A DNA stretch of 64,000 nt. It comes from Mycolicibacterium sp. P1-18. Its GTDB lineage: Bacteria > Actinomycetota > Actinomycetes > Mycobacteriales > Mycobacteriaceae. Made by a program: the position numbers and the translations under genes. Below the pieces are notes generated by a model that had not been told where the DNA came from, ran no database searches, and saw nothing but the letters and a program-made list of their open reading frames with translations. Of the stretch, positions 23,798 to 31,321 are shown in pieces; within the stretch, counting starts at the first letter, position 1; each line of letters starts with the position of its first letter. The DNA lies in NCBI RefSeq assembly GCF_008329535.1, contig NZ_NPKR01000009.1, positions 62,001 through 126,000 on the forward strand, read 5' to 3'.

Positions 23798-24336
23798 AGC
23801 TTCGGGCCCTCGGTGCGGAGGTCGTCGACGGTGGTCATGGCCTCACGCAGCTTGCCGAGCCATTCGTCGGCGTGCTCGCCGACCAATCGGACCGACCAGG
23901 CCAGCGCGTCGGAGCGCGAGCGTGCCACGCCGGCGTCGACGAGGGTGTCGAGTACCTGGCGCTCGGGCTGCCGCAGCCGCGTCATGACCGGTACGGCGAT
24001 GTGGGTGAACAGGATTCGCTCCGACCCCACCTCGACGCCCCAGGCCACCTTGCGACCGTAGCGATGTTCGGCTTCGTCGGCGATCCGCATCCGCTCCGAT
24101 CGGGTCTCCTCCCGGAAGCGCGCGGCGCGACCGGAGGCGCGAGCGTCGCTCTCCTCGCCCTCGGCGTCGGGGAGCTTGCCGACGACGGTGATCTCCTCCC
24201 GGTCGACGACGACCGTCGGGTCACCCGAGAACCAGCCCTCGGGTAGGCGGCCGGCGATCCAGTCGGGGGCATCGGTGGCGTCGGGCTGTTGGGACTGCTG
24301 CCAGCCGCCGGAGCGGCCGCGGTGATGTTGTTTCAT
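23794..24336 (-). CDS. hypothetical protein with possible ribbon-helix-helix C-terminus
   Basis: This is a 180-residue protein of a kind I do not recognise by name. Residues 1-75 are polar and probably flexible. The middle is a charged helix (EETRSERMRIADEAEHRYGR). The region around 128-150 (VLDTLVDAGVARSRSDALAW) resembles a ribbon-helix-helix pattern: LD-LV-x-AG-x-x-x-SRS-x-A. A DNA-binding or protein-binding role is possible. The ATG at 24336 lies inside a tandem CATGATTA repeat, next to a GTTAC/GTAAC inverted repeat that could be an autoregulatory operator. There is no clear ribosome site. It converges on the ABC exporter, overlapping 4 nt. Confidence 0.6.
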   Translation of the reverse strand: MKQHHRGRSGGWQQSQQPDATDAPDWIAGRLPEGWFSGDPTVVVDREEITVVGKLPDAEGEESDARASGRAARFREETRSERMRIADEAEHRYGRKVAWGVEVGSERILFTHIAVPVMTRLRQPERQVLDTLVDAGVARSRSDALAWSVRLVGEHADEWLGKLREAMTTVDDLRTEGPKL

Positions 24337-24367
24337 GATTACATGATTACGTTGTTACAGCCGTAAC
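24334..24367. promoter_or_regulatory. tandem CATGATTA repeats and GTTAC-N4-GTAAC palindrome
   Basis: CATGATTA occurs twice back to back (24334-24341 and 24342-24349). GTTAC (24354-24358) and GTAAC (24363-24367) form an inverted repeat around AGCC. The AT-rich cluster covers the start and presumed promoter of the minus-strand hypothetical gene, and looks like an operator. It is AT-rich against very GC-rich surroundings. Confidence 0.45.
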
Positions 24368-24403
24368 GGGGCAGACTTCTCCCAGGGCGAACGGGCGACG
24401 CCG

Positions 24404-24607
24404 TCAGCGCAGCTTGCGCGTGACCGCCACGCCGCCGCCGATCACCAGCGCGAGCAGGAGCAGGAACCCCCACCCCGCACCGGCCAGCAGCCACACCGCG
24501 ACGACGGCCACGATCCCCGGCGAGGCGAGGAACAGGACCATTCCGGGGTGTTGCTTGACGACCTCGAGGGCACTGCGGGCACGCGCCGGGTCGATCTCCT
24601 TGGACAT
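24404..24607 (-). CDS. small two-helix membrane protein
   Basis: This is a 67-residue protein with a polar N-terminus (MSKEIDPARARSALEVVKQH), two closely spaced hydrophobic segments near residues 24-42 and 44-60, and a basic tail (TRKLR). It is probably an inner-membrane hairpin. No domain is recognised. The coding pattern fits mycobacterial usage and the frame is the only sensible one here. It lies upstream of and on the same strand as the RHH-like gene, 67 nt away, and is divergent from the AIM24 gene. The ATG at 24607 has no strong ribosome site. Confidence 0.55.
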   Translation of the reverse strand: MSKEIDPARARSALEVVKQHPGMVLFLASPGIVAVVAVWLLAGAGWGFLLLLALVIGGGVAVTRKLR

Positions 24608-24653
24608 CTGCCCAGCATGCCAGCACCCGCCCCGTCGGCACGGCGGGTTGGCC

Positions 24654-24659
24654 TAGGGT
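24654..24659 (+). promoter_or_regulatory. candidate -10 TAGGGT for the AIM24 gene
   Basis: TAGGGT is followed by a short leader of about 31 nt that contains a GAGGAG ribosome site before the GTG at 24697. No convincing -35 is visible. Confidence 0.3.
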
Positions 24660-24696
24660 CTGGGCAGGAGACCGACGTCGAACCGAGGAGCGAACG

Positions 24697-25596
24697 GTGA
24701 CTGGACCCGGACAAGGAAGCTGGCAGCCCGATCCCGAGGGCCGCTACGACTACCGCTGGTGGGACGGCCACGGGTGGACCGATCAGGTGTCGCACCAGGG
24801 TCAGGCCGGCCGGGCGCCGCTGGGTGGCGCACCCGCACCGCACGCTCAAGCGCAAGCCCAGGCGCAAGTGCAGTCCGAAGCCCCGCAGGCGTCGGTGTAC
24901 GACTCCGGCCAACCCGCCGGTGACGGCTTCGAGGGCATCACCGGCGACCTGGTCGACGGCCGGTTCACGGAGAAGGAGTCCACGCCGATCGCCAACCAGA
25001 ACGCGAAGCTGCTTCGCGTGCGCCTCGGCGAACCGTTCATGGCGCGGCAGGGCTCGATGGTCGCCTACCAGGGCAACGTGGACTTCGCGTTCGAGGGCGG
25101 CGGCGCGTCGAAGTTCATCAAGAAGGCGCTGACGGGTGAGGGCGTTCCGCTGATGCGGTGCCAGGGCCAGGGTGACGTGTTCCTCGCCGGACTCGCCCAC
25201 GACGTGCATCTGTTGAACCTGACCAACACGGGTCTGTCGATCAGCGGCAAGAACGTGCTGGCGTTCTCCTCGAGCCTGGATTGGAACATCGAGCGGGTGA
25301 AGGGCGGCAGCATGGCGACGGGCGGGCTGTTCAACACCACGCTGCGCGGCACCGGTTGGGTGGCGCTGACCACCGACGGTCCGCCCGTGGTGCTCAACGC
25401 CGCCGAGGCGCCGACGTTCGCCGACACCAACGCCGTCGTCGCCTGGTCGGCGGGCCTGCAGACGCAGTTGAAGGCCAGCTTCAAGGCGGGGGCACTGATC
25501 GGTCGCGGCTCGGGCGAGGCCGTGCAGGTCGCCTTCCACGGCCAGGGCTTCGTGATCGTGCAGCCCTCGGAGGGCATCCAGATTCCGACGACGTGA
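24697..25596 (+). CDS. DUF2510-AIM24 family protein
   Basis: This is a 299-residue protein. The N-terminus (GSWQPDPEGRYDYRWWDGHG then WTDQV) is a DUF2510 module, a short Trp-rich motif common in actinobacterial membrane-associated proteins. A Gln/Ala repeat linker (HAQAQAQAQVQ) follows. Residues about 80-290 form an AIM24/DUF124 beta-rich domain with Gly-rich turns (GLFNTTLRGTGWVAL). AIM24 relatives are linked to membrane or stress functions in several bacteria, but the role here is unknown. The GTG start follows a strong GAGGAG at 6-7 nt. Its stop overlaps a possible GTG start of the acyl-CoA synthetase gene, so the two are likely co-transcribed. Confidence 0.78.
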   Translation: MTGPGQGSWQPDPEGRYDYRWWDGHGWTDQVSHQGQAGRAPLGGAPAPHAQAQAQAQVQSEAPQASVYDSGQPAGDGFEGITGDLVDGRFTEKESTPIANQNAKLLRVRLGEPFMARQGSMVAYQGNVDFAFEGGGASKFIKKALTGEGVPLMRCQGQGDVFLAGLAHDVHLLNLTNTGLSISGKNVLAFSSSLDWNIERVKGGSMATGGLFNTTLRGTGWVALTTDGPPVVLNAAEAPTFADTNAVVAWSAGLQTQLKASFKAGALIGRGSGEAVQVAFHGQGFVIVQPSEGIQIPTT

Positions 25597-25622
25597 CGGG
25601 CGTCTGGGGCACCGAGGTCCGG

Positions 25623-27173
25623 ATGAGCACCTACGGCGGCCACCCGGGGCTGCTCTACGACGAGGCGCCGGACGGTTTCGCCGACCTGATGGCGGGCACC
25701 GAGGTGTGGACCGACCGGACCTTCCTCGTGCACGGCGAGCGCCGCGTCACCTTCGCCGGCTTCCGGGCCGCGGCGCAGACGGCCAGGGCCCATCTCGCCG
25801 GCCTCGGCATTCAGCCCGGCGACCGGGTGATGGTCTTCGGTTTCAACGGACCGGAGTGGATCGTCGCGCTGTGGGCGCTGTGGCTCGAGGGTGCGGTGCC
25901 GGTGCTGGCGAACCGGTGGTGGAGTACCACCGAAATCGAGCACGCCACAACGGTTCTCGCTCCCGTCCACGTGCTGGCCGACACGATGCTCGACGTGCCG
26001 GTGCCGGTCAGCCCGCTCGGCGATCTGCGCGCCGCGTTCGACGGTCCCGCGGTCGAGGCCTCCCCCGCGGTCGAGTCCGACGGCGACGCGGCGGCGCTGA
26101 TCCTGTTCACCTCCGGCAGCTCCGGCATGCCGAAGGCCGTCGAGCTGTCCCGTCGTTCGGTGATCTGCAACCAGCACGACATCATGCAGCGCACCGGTCG
26201 GCTGCCCCACCTGCTCGACGCCGACTCGGTCCAGGTGGTCAGCCTGGCGACGACACCGATGTTCCACGTCGGCGGGCTGTCGAGCCTGCTCACCCACTTC
26301 CTCACCGGCGGCAAGATCGTCATGGCGGAGGGCCGGTTCGACGCGGGCCGGATTTTGACGCTGATCGAACGCGAGCGCATACAGGTGTGGGGCGCGGTGC
26401 CCACCATGGCAATTCGCATCCTGGAGCACCCGGACTTCGCCTCGTACGACCTGTCGAGCCTGAAGTCCTGGCCGTTGGGCGGGGCGCCCGTCACCACCGC
26501 TCTGCTCGACCGGATCCGCACCAAGCTGCCGACGCTGCGCGAGCGGGGACTGAGCAACACCTGGGGCATGACCGAGGCCGGCGGCTTCCTCACCGTCGCC
26601 GACGCCCGCGACCTCGCCGTCCACCCCGGTTCGGTGGGACGGCCCTACCCCGTCGTCGAGATTCGGATCGAGAACCCCGACGCCGACGGGGTCGGCGAGG
26701 TGCTGGCCCGCTCGCCGACGGTGATGAACGGCTACGTCGGCGTCGACCCCACGGTGAACGCCGAGACCGTCGACGCGGACGGCTGGCTGCACTCCGGGGA
26801 CCTGGGGCACCTCACCGAGGACGGCTACCTGTTCATCGACGGCCGCAGCAAGGACGTCGTCATCCGGGGTGGCGAGAACATCGCCTGCCCCCACGTGGAG
26901 GCGGCGATCGCCTCGCATCCCGCCGTCGCGGAGGTGGCGGCCCTCGGCGTGCCTCACCCCGACCTCGGCGAGGAGTTGGTGGCCGTGGTGGTGCACCAGG
27001 CCGGGGTCGATCCGCCCACCGCCGACGAACTGGCCGGCCACGTCTCGGGGGTGCTCTCCTACTTCGCCATCCCGACCCGCTGGGAGATCCGAGCGCAGCC
27101 GCTTCCGACGCTGGCCGGGGAGAAGGTCGACAAGAAGACCCTGGCGGCGTCGTTCGTGGCCACCGGCGGGTGA
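25623..27173 (+). CDS. acyl-CoA synthetase / AMP-dependent ligase (FadD-like)
   Basis: This is a 516-residue adenylate-forming enzyme. The phosphate-binding loop reads LFTSGSSGMPKAVELSRR, the A5-type motif is NTWGMTEAG, A7/A8 are GWLHSGDLG and DGRSKDVVIRGGENI, and the A10 lysine is in LAGEKVDKK. It should activate a carboxylic acid to acyl-AMP and then acyl-CoA in the cytoplasm. The ATG at 25623 has GAGG 5 nt upstream. A GTG at 25593 that overlaps the AIM24 stop would add 10 residues. The chain-length preference cannot be read. It precedes the copZ promoter by 46 nt. Confidence 0.8.
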   Translation: MSTYGGHPGLLYDEAPDGFADLMAGTEVWTDRTFLVHGERRVTFAGFRAAAQTARAHLAGLGIQPGDRVMVFGFNGPEWIVALWALWLEGAVPVLANRWWSTTEIEHATTVLAPVHVLADTMLDVPVPVSPLGDLRAAFDGPAVEASPAVESDGDAAALILFTSGSSGMPKAVELSRRSVICNQHDIMQRTGRLPHLLDADSVQVVSLATTPMFHVGGLSSLLTHFLTGGKIVMAEGRFDAGRILTLIERERIQVWGAVPTMAIRILEHPDFASYDLSSLKSWPLGGAPVTTALLDRIRTKLPTLRERGLSNTWGMTEAGGFLTVADARDLAVHPGSVGRPYPVVEIRIENPDADGVGEVLARSPTVMNGYVGVDPTVNAETVDADGWLHSGDLGHLTEDGYLFIDGRSKDVVIRGGENIACPHVEAAIASHPAVAEVAALGVPHPDLGEELVAVVVHQAGVDPPTADELAGHVSGVLSYFAIPTRWEIRAQPLPTLAGEKVDKKTLAASFVATGG

Positions 27174-27191
27174 CGGACGACTCGGTTACCC

Positions 27192-27208
27192 ATACCCCCT
27201 ATGGGTAT
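27192..27208. promoter_or_regulatory. CsoR-like operator
   Basis: ATACCC (27192-27197) and GGGTAT (27203-27208) form an inverted repeat with a 5-nt CCTAT spacer. This matches the TACCC-N5-GGGTA pattern of CsoR-family copper repressors. It abuts the TATAGT -10 of copZ, so binding would block transcription until Cu(I) is present. Confidence 0.75.
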
Positions 27209-27213
27209 ATAGT
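27208..27213 (+). promoter_or_regulatory. -10 element TATAGT of copZ-copA, leaderless
   Basis: TATAGT shares its first base with the operator and lies exactly 6 nt before the copZ ATG at 27220. It predicts a leaderless copper-induced mRNA. Confidence 0.6.
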
Positions 27214-27219
27214 GGCGGC

Positions 27220-27420
27220 ATGAGCGTCTTGTTGGAAGTGCACGGGATGAGTTGCGCGCACTGCGTCGCCTCGATCACCTCGGCGGTGTCTCCCCTGCCG
27301 GGGGTGACCGCCGTCGACGTGGTGCTGGCCGACGGGACCGTGCGCGTCGAGGGCACCCCGGACATGGGCGCCGTGACCGCGGCCATCGAGGACGCCGGTT
27401 ACGACGTCACCGCGCCATGA
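27220..27420 (+). CDS. copZ: CopZ-like copper chaperone
   Basis: This 66-residue heavy-metal-associated domain protein has the Cu(I)-binding motif GMSCAHC at residues 9-15, a ferredoxin-like pattern, and the usual length for a metallochaperone. It should carry Cu(I) in the cytoplasm to the ATPase encoded immediately downstream, whose ATG overlaps its stop (ATGA). A CsoR-type operator and a TATAGT -10 lie directly upstream, and the ATG is at the predicted transcription start, so no ribosome site is expected. No csoR gene is present in the window. Confidence 0.85.
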   Translation: MSVLLEVHGMSCAHCVASITSAVSPLPGVTAVDVVLADGTVRVEGTPDMGAVTAAIEDAGYDVTAP

Positions 27421-29552
27421 GCACCGTCACCCTTGCGCTGGACGGGATGACGTGTGCCTCCTGCGCGGCGCGAATCGAGAAGCGGCTCAACAAGATCGAC
27501 GGGGTGCGGGCGACCGTGAACTTCGCCACCGAACAGGCCGCCGTCGACTTCGACGAGGGCGTCACCACCGACGACCTGGTGGCCGCCGTCCAAGCCACGG
27601 GGTACACCGCGACCGTCGACCGCGCCGACCGCAACCACGACGACGAGTACCGCCGCCGGCTGACCGTCTCCGCCGCCCTGAGCGTGCCGGTGCTGGCCAT
27701 GTCGATGGTCTCGGCATGGCAGTTCGCCGGCTGGCAGTGGGTTGCGCTGGCGTTGGCCACCCCGGTGGTCAGCTGGGGTGCCTGGCCGTTCCACCGGGCC
27801 GCAATCGTCAACCTGCGCCACGGCGCCACGACGATGGACACCCTGGTATCGATCGGCGTGCTCGCCTCATACCTGTGGTCGGCACGGCAGGTCGTCGCAG
27901 GTGACGACCACCATCAGCTGTACCTCGAGGTGGCGGCGGTCGTCACCACCTTCATCCTCGCGGGACGTCACTTCGAGGCGCGGGCCAAGACCCGGTCCGG
28001 TGCCGCCCTGCGGGCACTGCTAGACATGGGCGCCAAGGACGTCGCCGTCATCCAGGATGGCCGCGAGGAACGCATCCCCGTCGACCGCTTGACGGTCGGC
28101 GACGTCTTCGTGGTGCGGCCCGGGGAGAAGGTCGCCGCCGACGGCGTGGTCGTCGGCGGTGCGTCGGCGGTCGACGCCTCGATGCTCACCGGCGAGTCGG
28201 TGCCCGTCGAGGTCGGCGTCGGCGACGAGGTCACCGGGGCCACCGTGAACGTCAGCGGGCTGCTCCGCGTCCGGGCGGGCCGCGTCGGCTCCGACACCCA
28301 GCTGGCCCAGATGGCCCGTCTGGTCGAGGCCGCCCAGAGCGGCAAGGCCGACGTGCAGCGGTTGGCCGACCGCATCTCCGCGGTCTTCGTGCCCGTCGTG
28401 ATCGCCGTGGCCGCCTTGACGTTCGCCGGCTGGCTGCTGGCCGGCGGCTCGGCCACGGCCGCGCTCACCGCAGCCGTCGCCGTCCTGATCATCGCCTGCC
28501 CCTGCGCCCTCGGCCTGGCGACTCCCACGGCCCTGCTGGTGGGCACCGGCCGCGGCGCCCAGCTCGGGATTCTGATCAAGGGACCCCAGGTGCTCGAGTC
28601 CACCCGCCGGGTCGACACCGTCGTGCTCGACAAGACGGGCACCGTCACCACGGGCCGGATGAGCGTCGCCGACGTCATGGGTGACGACGACGTCCTGCGT
28701 CTGGCAGGCGCTCTCGAGAACGCCTCCGAGCACCCGATCGGCCGCGCCGTCGCCGCGCGGGCGGCCGCCGAGGGTGCGCTGCCCGCCGTCACCGACTTCG
28801 CCAACCACGGCGGACGGGGCGTCGTCGGCGTGGTCGAGGGTCGGACCGTGGCCGCGGGACGCCTGACGTGGCTGCGCGACGAGTGGGCTCTCGAGCCGCC
28901 CGCGGACCTGCTCGGCGCGGCCGCCGAGGCCGAGTCACTGGGCCGCACCCCGGTGTGGATCGCCGTCGACGACGAGATCCGCGCGGTGATCGTCGTCGCC
29001 GACACCGTGAAGGACACTGCCGCGGCGGCGATCCGGGACATGCGGCGCCTCGGGCTGACGCCGATCCTGATGACCGGGGACAACGAGCGCGCGGCCCACG
29101 CGGTGGCGGCGGAGGTCGGGATCGCCCCCTCCGCCGACACGGTGATCGCCGGGGTGCTGCCCGCCGACAAGCTGGACCACGTCAAGCGGCTGCAGTCCGA
29201 GGGCAGGGTCGTCGCGATGGTCGGCGACGGCGTCAACGACGCGGCCGCCCTGGCGCAGGCCGATCTCGGCCTGGCCATGGGCACGGGCACCGACGTGGCC
29301 ATCGAGGCGTCGGACCTGACCCTGGTCACCGGCGACCTCCGCGCCGCCGCCGACGCCATCCGGCTCTCCCGCGCCACCCTGGGCACCATCAGGGGCAACC
29401 TGTTCTGGGCGTTCGCCTACAACGTCGCGGCGGTTCCCCTGGCCGCGCTCGGGTTGCTCAACCCGATGATCGCCGGCGCCGCAATGGCGTTCAGCTCGGT
29501 GTTCGTGGTGAGCAACAGCCTGCGGCTGCGGCGGTTCACTCCGTCCCGTTAG
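27417..29552 (+). CDS. copA: Cu(I)-exporting P1B-type ATPase CopA
   Basis: This is a 711-residue P-type ATPase. A single N-terminal metal-binding domain has GMTCASC at 10-16. The membrane metal site CPC is at Cys361 and Cys363, the phosphorylation site DKTGT starts at Asp405, and TGES, SEHPIG (P1B-specific His-Pro) and GDGVNDAAAL (about 603-612) are all present. The CPC and SEHPIG motifs mark the Cu(I) subgroup. It should pump Cu(I) out across the plasma membrane. It is co-transcribed with copZ (ATGA overlap) under a CsoR-like operator. It resembles mycobacterial CtpV/CtpA/CtpB; which one is orthologous is unclear. Its end overlaps the convergent cyclase by 17 nt. Confidence 0.88.
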   Translation: MSTVTLALDGMTCASCAARIEKRLNKIDGVRATVNFATEQAAVDFDEGVTTDDLVAAVQATGYTATVDRADRNHDDEYRRRLTVSAALSVPVLAMSMVSAWQFAGWQWVALALATPVVSWGAWPFHRAAIVNLRHGATTMDTLVSIGVLASYLWSARQVVAGDDHHQLYLEVAAVVTTFILAGRHFEARAKTRSGAALRALLDMGAKDVAVIQDGREERIPVDRLTVGDVFVVRPGEKVAADGVVVGGASAVDASMLTGESVPVEVGVGDEVTGATVNVSGLLRVRAGRVGSDTQLAQMARLVEAAQSGKADVQRLADRISAVFVPVVIAVAALTFAGWLLAGGSATAALTAAVAVLIIACPCALGLATPTALLVGTGRGAQLGILIKGPQVLESTRRVDTVVLDKTGTVTTGRMSVADVMGDDDVLRLAGALENASEHPIGRAVAARAAAEGALPAVTDFANHGGRGVVGVVEGRTVAAGRLTWLRDEWALEPPADLLGAAAEAESLGRTPVWIAVDDEIRAVIVVADTVKDTAAAAIRDMRRLGLTPILMTGDNERAAHAVAAEVGIAPSADTVIAGVLPADKLDHVKRLQSEGRVVAMVGDGVNDAAALAQADLGLAMGTGTDVAIEASDLTLVTGDLRAAADAIRLSRATLGTIRGNLFWAFAYNVAAVPLAALGLLNPMIAGAAMAFSSVFVVSNSLRLRRFTPSR

Positions 29553-30660
29553 CCCTGCGGACCCGGAACAGCTTCGCGTCGTCCTTGATGTTCTTGAGGC
29601 GTCGTGCGCCGGCGAAGGACCAGGTGAACTGGTCGACCTCGCCGACGGCCTCCCGGGTGGACTCCGAGACCAGGACGGCGCCGGGCCGGGCCGCTCCCGT
29701 CACGCGGCTCGCGAGGTTGACCGAGCTGCCGAACCAGTCCCCCGCCCGGCTGACCGCCATCCCGGTGGCCAGACCCACCCGCAGCCGGGGGAAGTCCGCG
29801 TCGGCCTCGGTGGCGTCCAACAGGTTCAGGACGGCGTGCACCATCGCCACGGGATCGCTGCTGACGAGCATCACCTCGTCGCCGATGCTCTTGACGTAGC
29901 GGACCGGAGGCTCGGCCACCTCGCGTGCCAGGTCCGCGAGCCGGTGGGCCAACTTCTCCAGATCCTCCGGCGGCACGGCCTCCCCGAGCCGGGTGAAGCC
30001 GACCAGGTCGGCGAACGCGATGGTGACGAGGCGGGCACCCGGAAGCGGAAGCCCTTCGGCGCGTTCGGTGTTGGTGACCGCCTCGTTCTCCATGATGTGC
30101 AGCAGCTGCAGCCGCAGCGTGTCCTCGATCATCGGGCCCAGCAGCGGTGCCACCTGAGCCACCAGCGCCTCGGACGCCTTGGCGGTCTCCAGTTCGGTGG
30201 CACCCGGCTTCAGCACGGCGGCCAGTGCGGCATACCGCATCACCTCCGCCGCCCGCGTCAACCCCTCGGCGAGCACCTGCAGCACGAGCACCACCTGGTC
30301 GGCGGTGATGCCGAGGTCGAGGAACTTGCGCGCGCTGGCGAAGGCGTCGCCGTCGGACTTGGGGAGGACGACGGCGTCGGGATCCTCGACCCTGGGCAAC
30401 CCCACCGCACGCATCATGCGTTCCAGCAGTTCGAGATCCAGACCGGCGGTCTCGCTGATGTCGCGCGCCGAGACCAGGGTCCCGTCGTCGCCGATGGCCC
30501 CGCGGGTGGCCAGCAGCATCGGGGCGAACGACTCGCGGATCTGGGAGAAGGTGTAACCCATCGAGGTCAGCCACTCGACGAGTTCGGCGCGTTCGGTGCG
30601 CGCCGACCCCTCCAGTCCGTCCAGCAGACCGGCCGCTTCCAGGTCGTCGAGGTCCTCCAC
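29536..30660 (-). CDS. class III adenylate cyclase, Rv1264-like
   Basis: This is a 374-residue cytosolic enzyme. Residues 1-205 form an all-helical regulatory domain and 207-368 the catalytic domain. Metal-binding aspartates are Asp218 (FADLVGFTRLGE) and probably Asp261 (VKSIGDEVM). Lys257 matches the ATP-specifying lysine, and NLASRV supplies the transition-state Asn and Arg. It aligns from memory along most of its length with M. tuberculosis Rv1264, whose N-terminal domain autoinhibits catalysis and senses pH. A similar pH response is inferred. The GTG start lies 6 nt after a TACGTT -10 element, so the mRNA should be leaderless. Confidence 0.88.
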   Translation of the reverse strand: MEDLDDLEAAGLLDGLEGSARTERAELVEWLTSMGYTFSQIRESFAPMLLATRGAIGDDGTLVSARDISETAGLDLELLERMMRAVGLPRVEDPDAVVLPKSDGDAFASARKFLDLGITADQVVLVLQVLAEGLTRAAEVMRYAALAAVLKPGATELETAKASEALVAQVAPLLGPMIEDTLRLQLLHIMENEAVTNTERAEGLPLPGARLVTIAFADLVGFTRLGEAVPPEDLEKLAHRLADLAREVAEPPVRYVKSIGDEVMLVSSDPVAMVHAVLNLLDATEADADFPRLRVGLATGMAVSRAGDWFGSSVNLASRVTGAARPGAVLVSESTREAVGEVDQFTWSFAGARRLKNIKDDAKLFRVRRANGTE

Positions 30661-30666
30661 CGGCTC

Positions 30667-30672
30667 AACGTA
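30667..30672 (-). promoter_or_regulatory. -10 element TACGTT of the adenylate cyclase gene
   Basis: On the minus strand TACGTT lies 6 nt before the GTG at 30660, predicting a leaderless mRNA. Confidence 0.45.
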
Positions 30673-30711
30673 TCCGATCGCGGGGTGCCCTTCTGGGAGG
30701 ATCGGACCACG

Positions 30712-31194
30712 ATGACCGAACCCATGCGAGAAGGCCTGCCACCCGTCGTCGGCGAAGACTCCCGAGTGCTGATCCTCGGCTCCTTCCCCAGCGAGTGCTC
30801 ACTGGTGGCCGGCGAGTACTACGCCAACCGGCGCAACCAGTTCTGGCAACTGATGGCAGCGCTCCACGACGTCGACGTGGACCTGCCGTACCGGGAGCGG
30901 GTCGACGCGCTGACCGACCGCGGCGTCGCACTGTGGGACGTGGTCCACAGCTGCCGCCGGGCGGGCAGTCTGGACGCCAAGATCGACAAGGCGACGCTGA
31001 CGGTCAACGACTTCGGACCGCTGTTCGCCCGGCATCCGGGCATCCGGCGGATCTTCGTCAACGGGCTGACCGCCTTCGATTTGTTCGAGGCGAAGGTGCA
31101 GACCGAGCTCCCCGCGGTGCGGCTGCCGTCCAGTAGCGGTGCGTTGCCGATGTCGTTCGCCGACAAGCTGGACAGGTGGCGCGAGGTCGTCTGA
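30712..31194 (+). CDS. family 6 uracil/hypoxanthine-DNA glycosylase (HDG-like)
   Basis: This 160-residue protein has the UDG-superfamily fold and the motif pattern of the hypoxanthine-DNA glycosylase branch. GSFP (23-26) is followed by SLVAGEYYANRRNQFW (30-45), and LPSSSGA lies near the C-terminus. Family members remove hypoxanthine (deaminated adenine), and some remove uracil, from DNA. The start follows GGGAGG about 11 nt upstream. It is divergent from the cyclase gene. With udgB further along, the window encodes two base-deamination repair enzymes. The activity assignment rests on motif resemblance. Confidence 0.75.
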   Translation: MTEPMREGLPPVVGEDSRVLILGSFPSECSLVAGEYYANRRNQFWQLMAALHDVDVDLPYRERVDALTDRGVALWDVVHSCRRAGSLDAKIDKATLTVNDFGPLFARHPGIRRIFVNGLTAFDLFEAKVQTELPAVRLPSSSGALPMSFADKLDRWREVV

Positions 31195-31237
31195 CGACCG
31201 CCGCGCGTGGCAAAGGCCGCGCAAACCCGAACGGCGC

Positions 31238-31252
31238 TATAGTCGTCTGACT
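31238..31252. promoter_or_regulatory. candidate -10 TATAGT with TAGTC/GACTA palindrome
   Basis: TATAGT (31238-31243) overlaps TAGTC (31240-31244), which pairs with GACTA (31248-31252) around GTC. It lies about 70 nt before the oxygenase ATG. The overlap suggests regulated transcription. No good -35 is seen. Confidence 0.35.
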
Positions 31253-31321
31253 ACGCTTGAGTTCGTTGGCTTCAGTTAACTCGTAGCTAACGCCATGCCG
31301 TCTGGTGGAGGTGTCGGCCCC

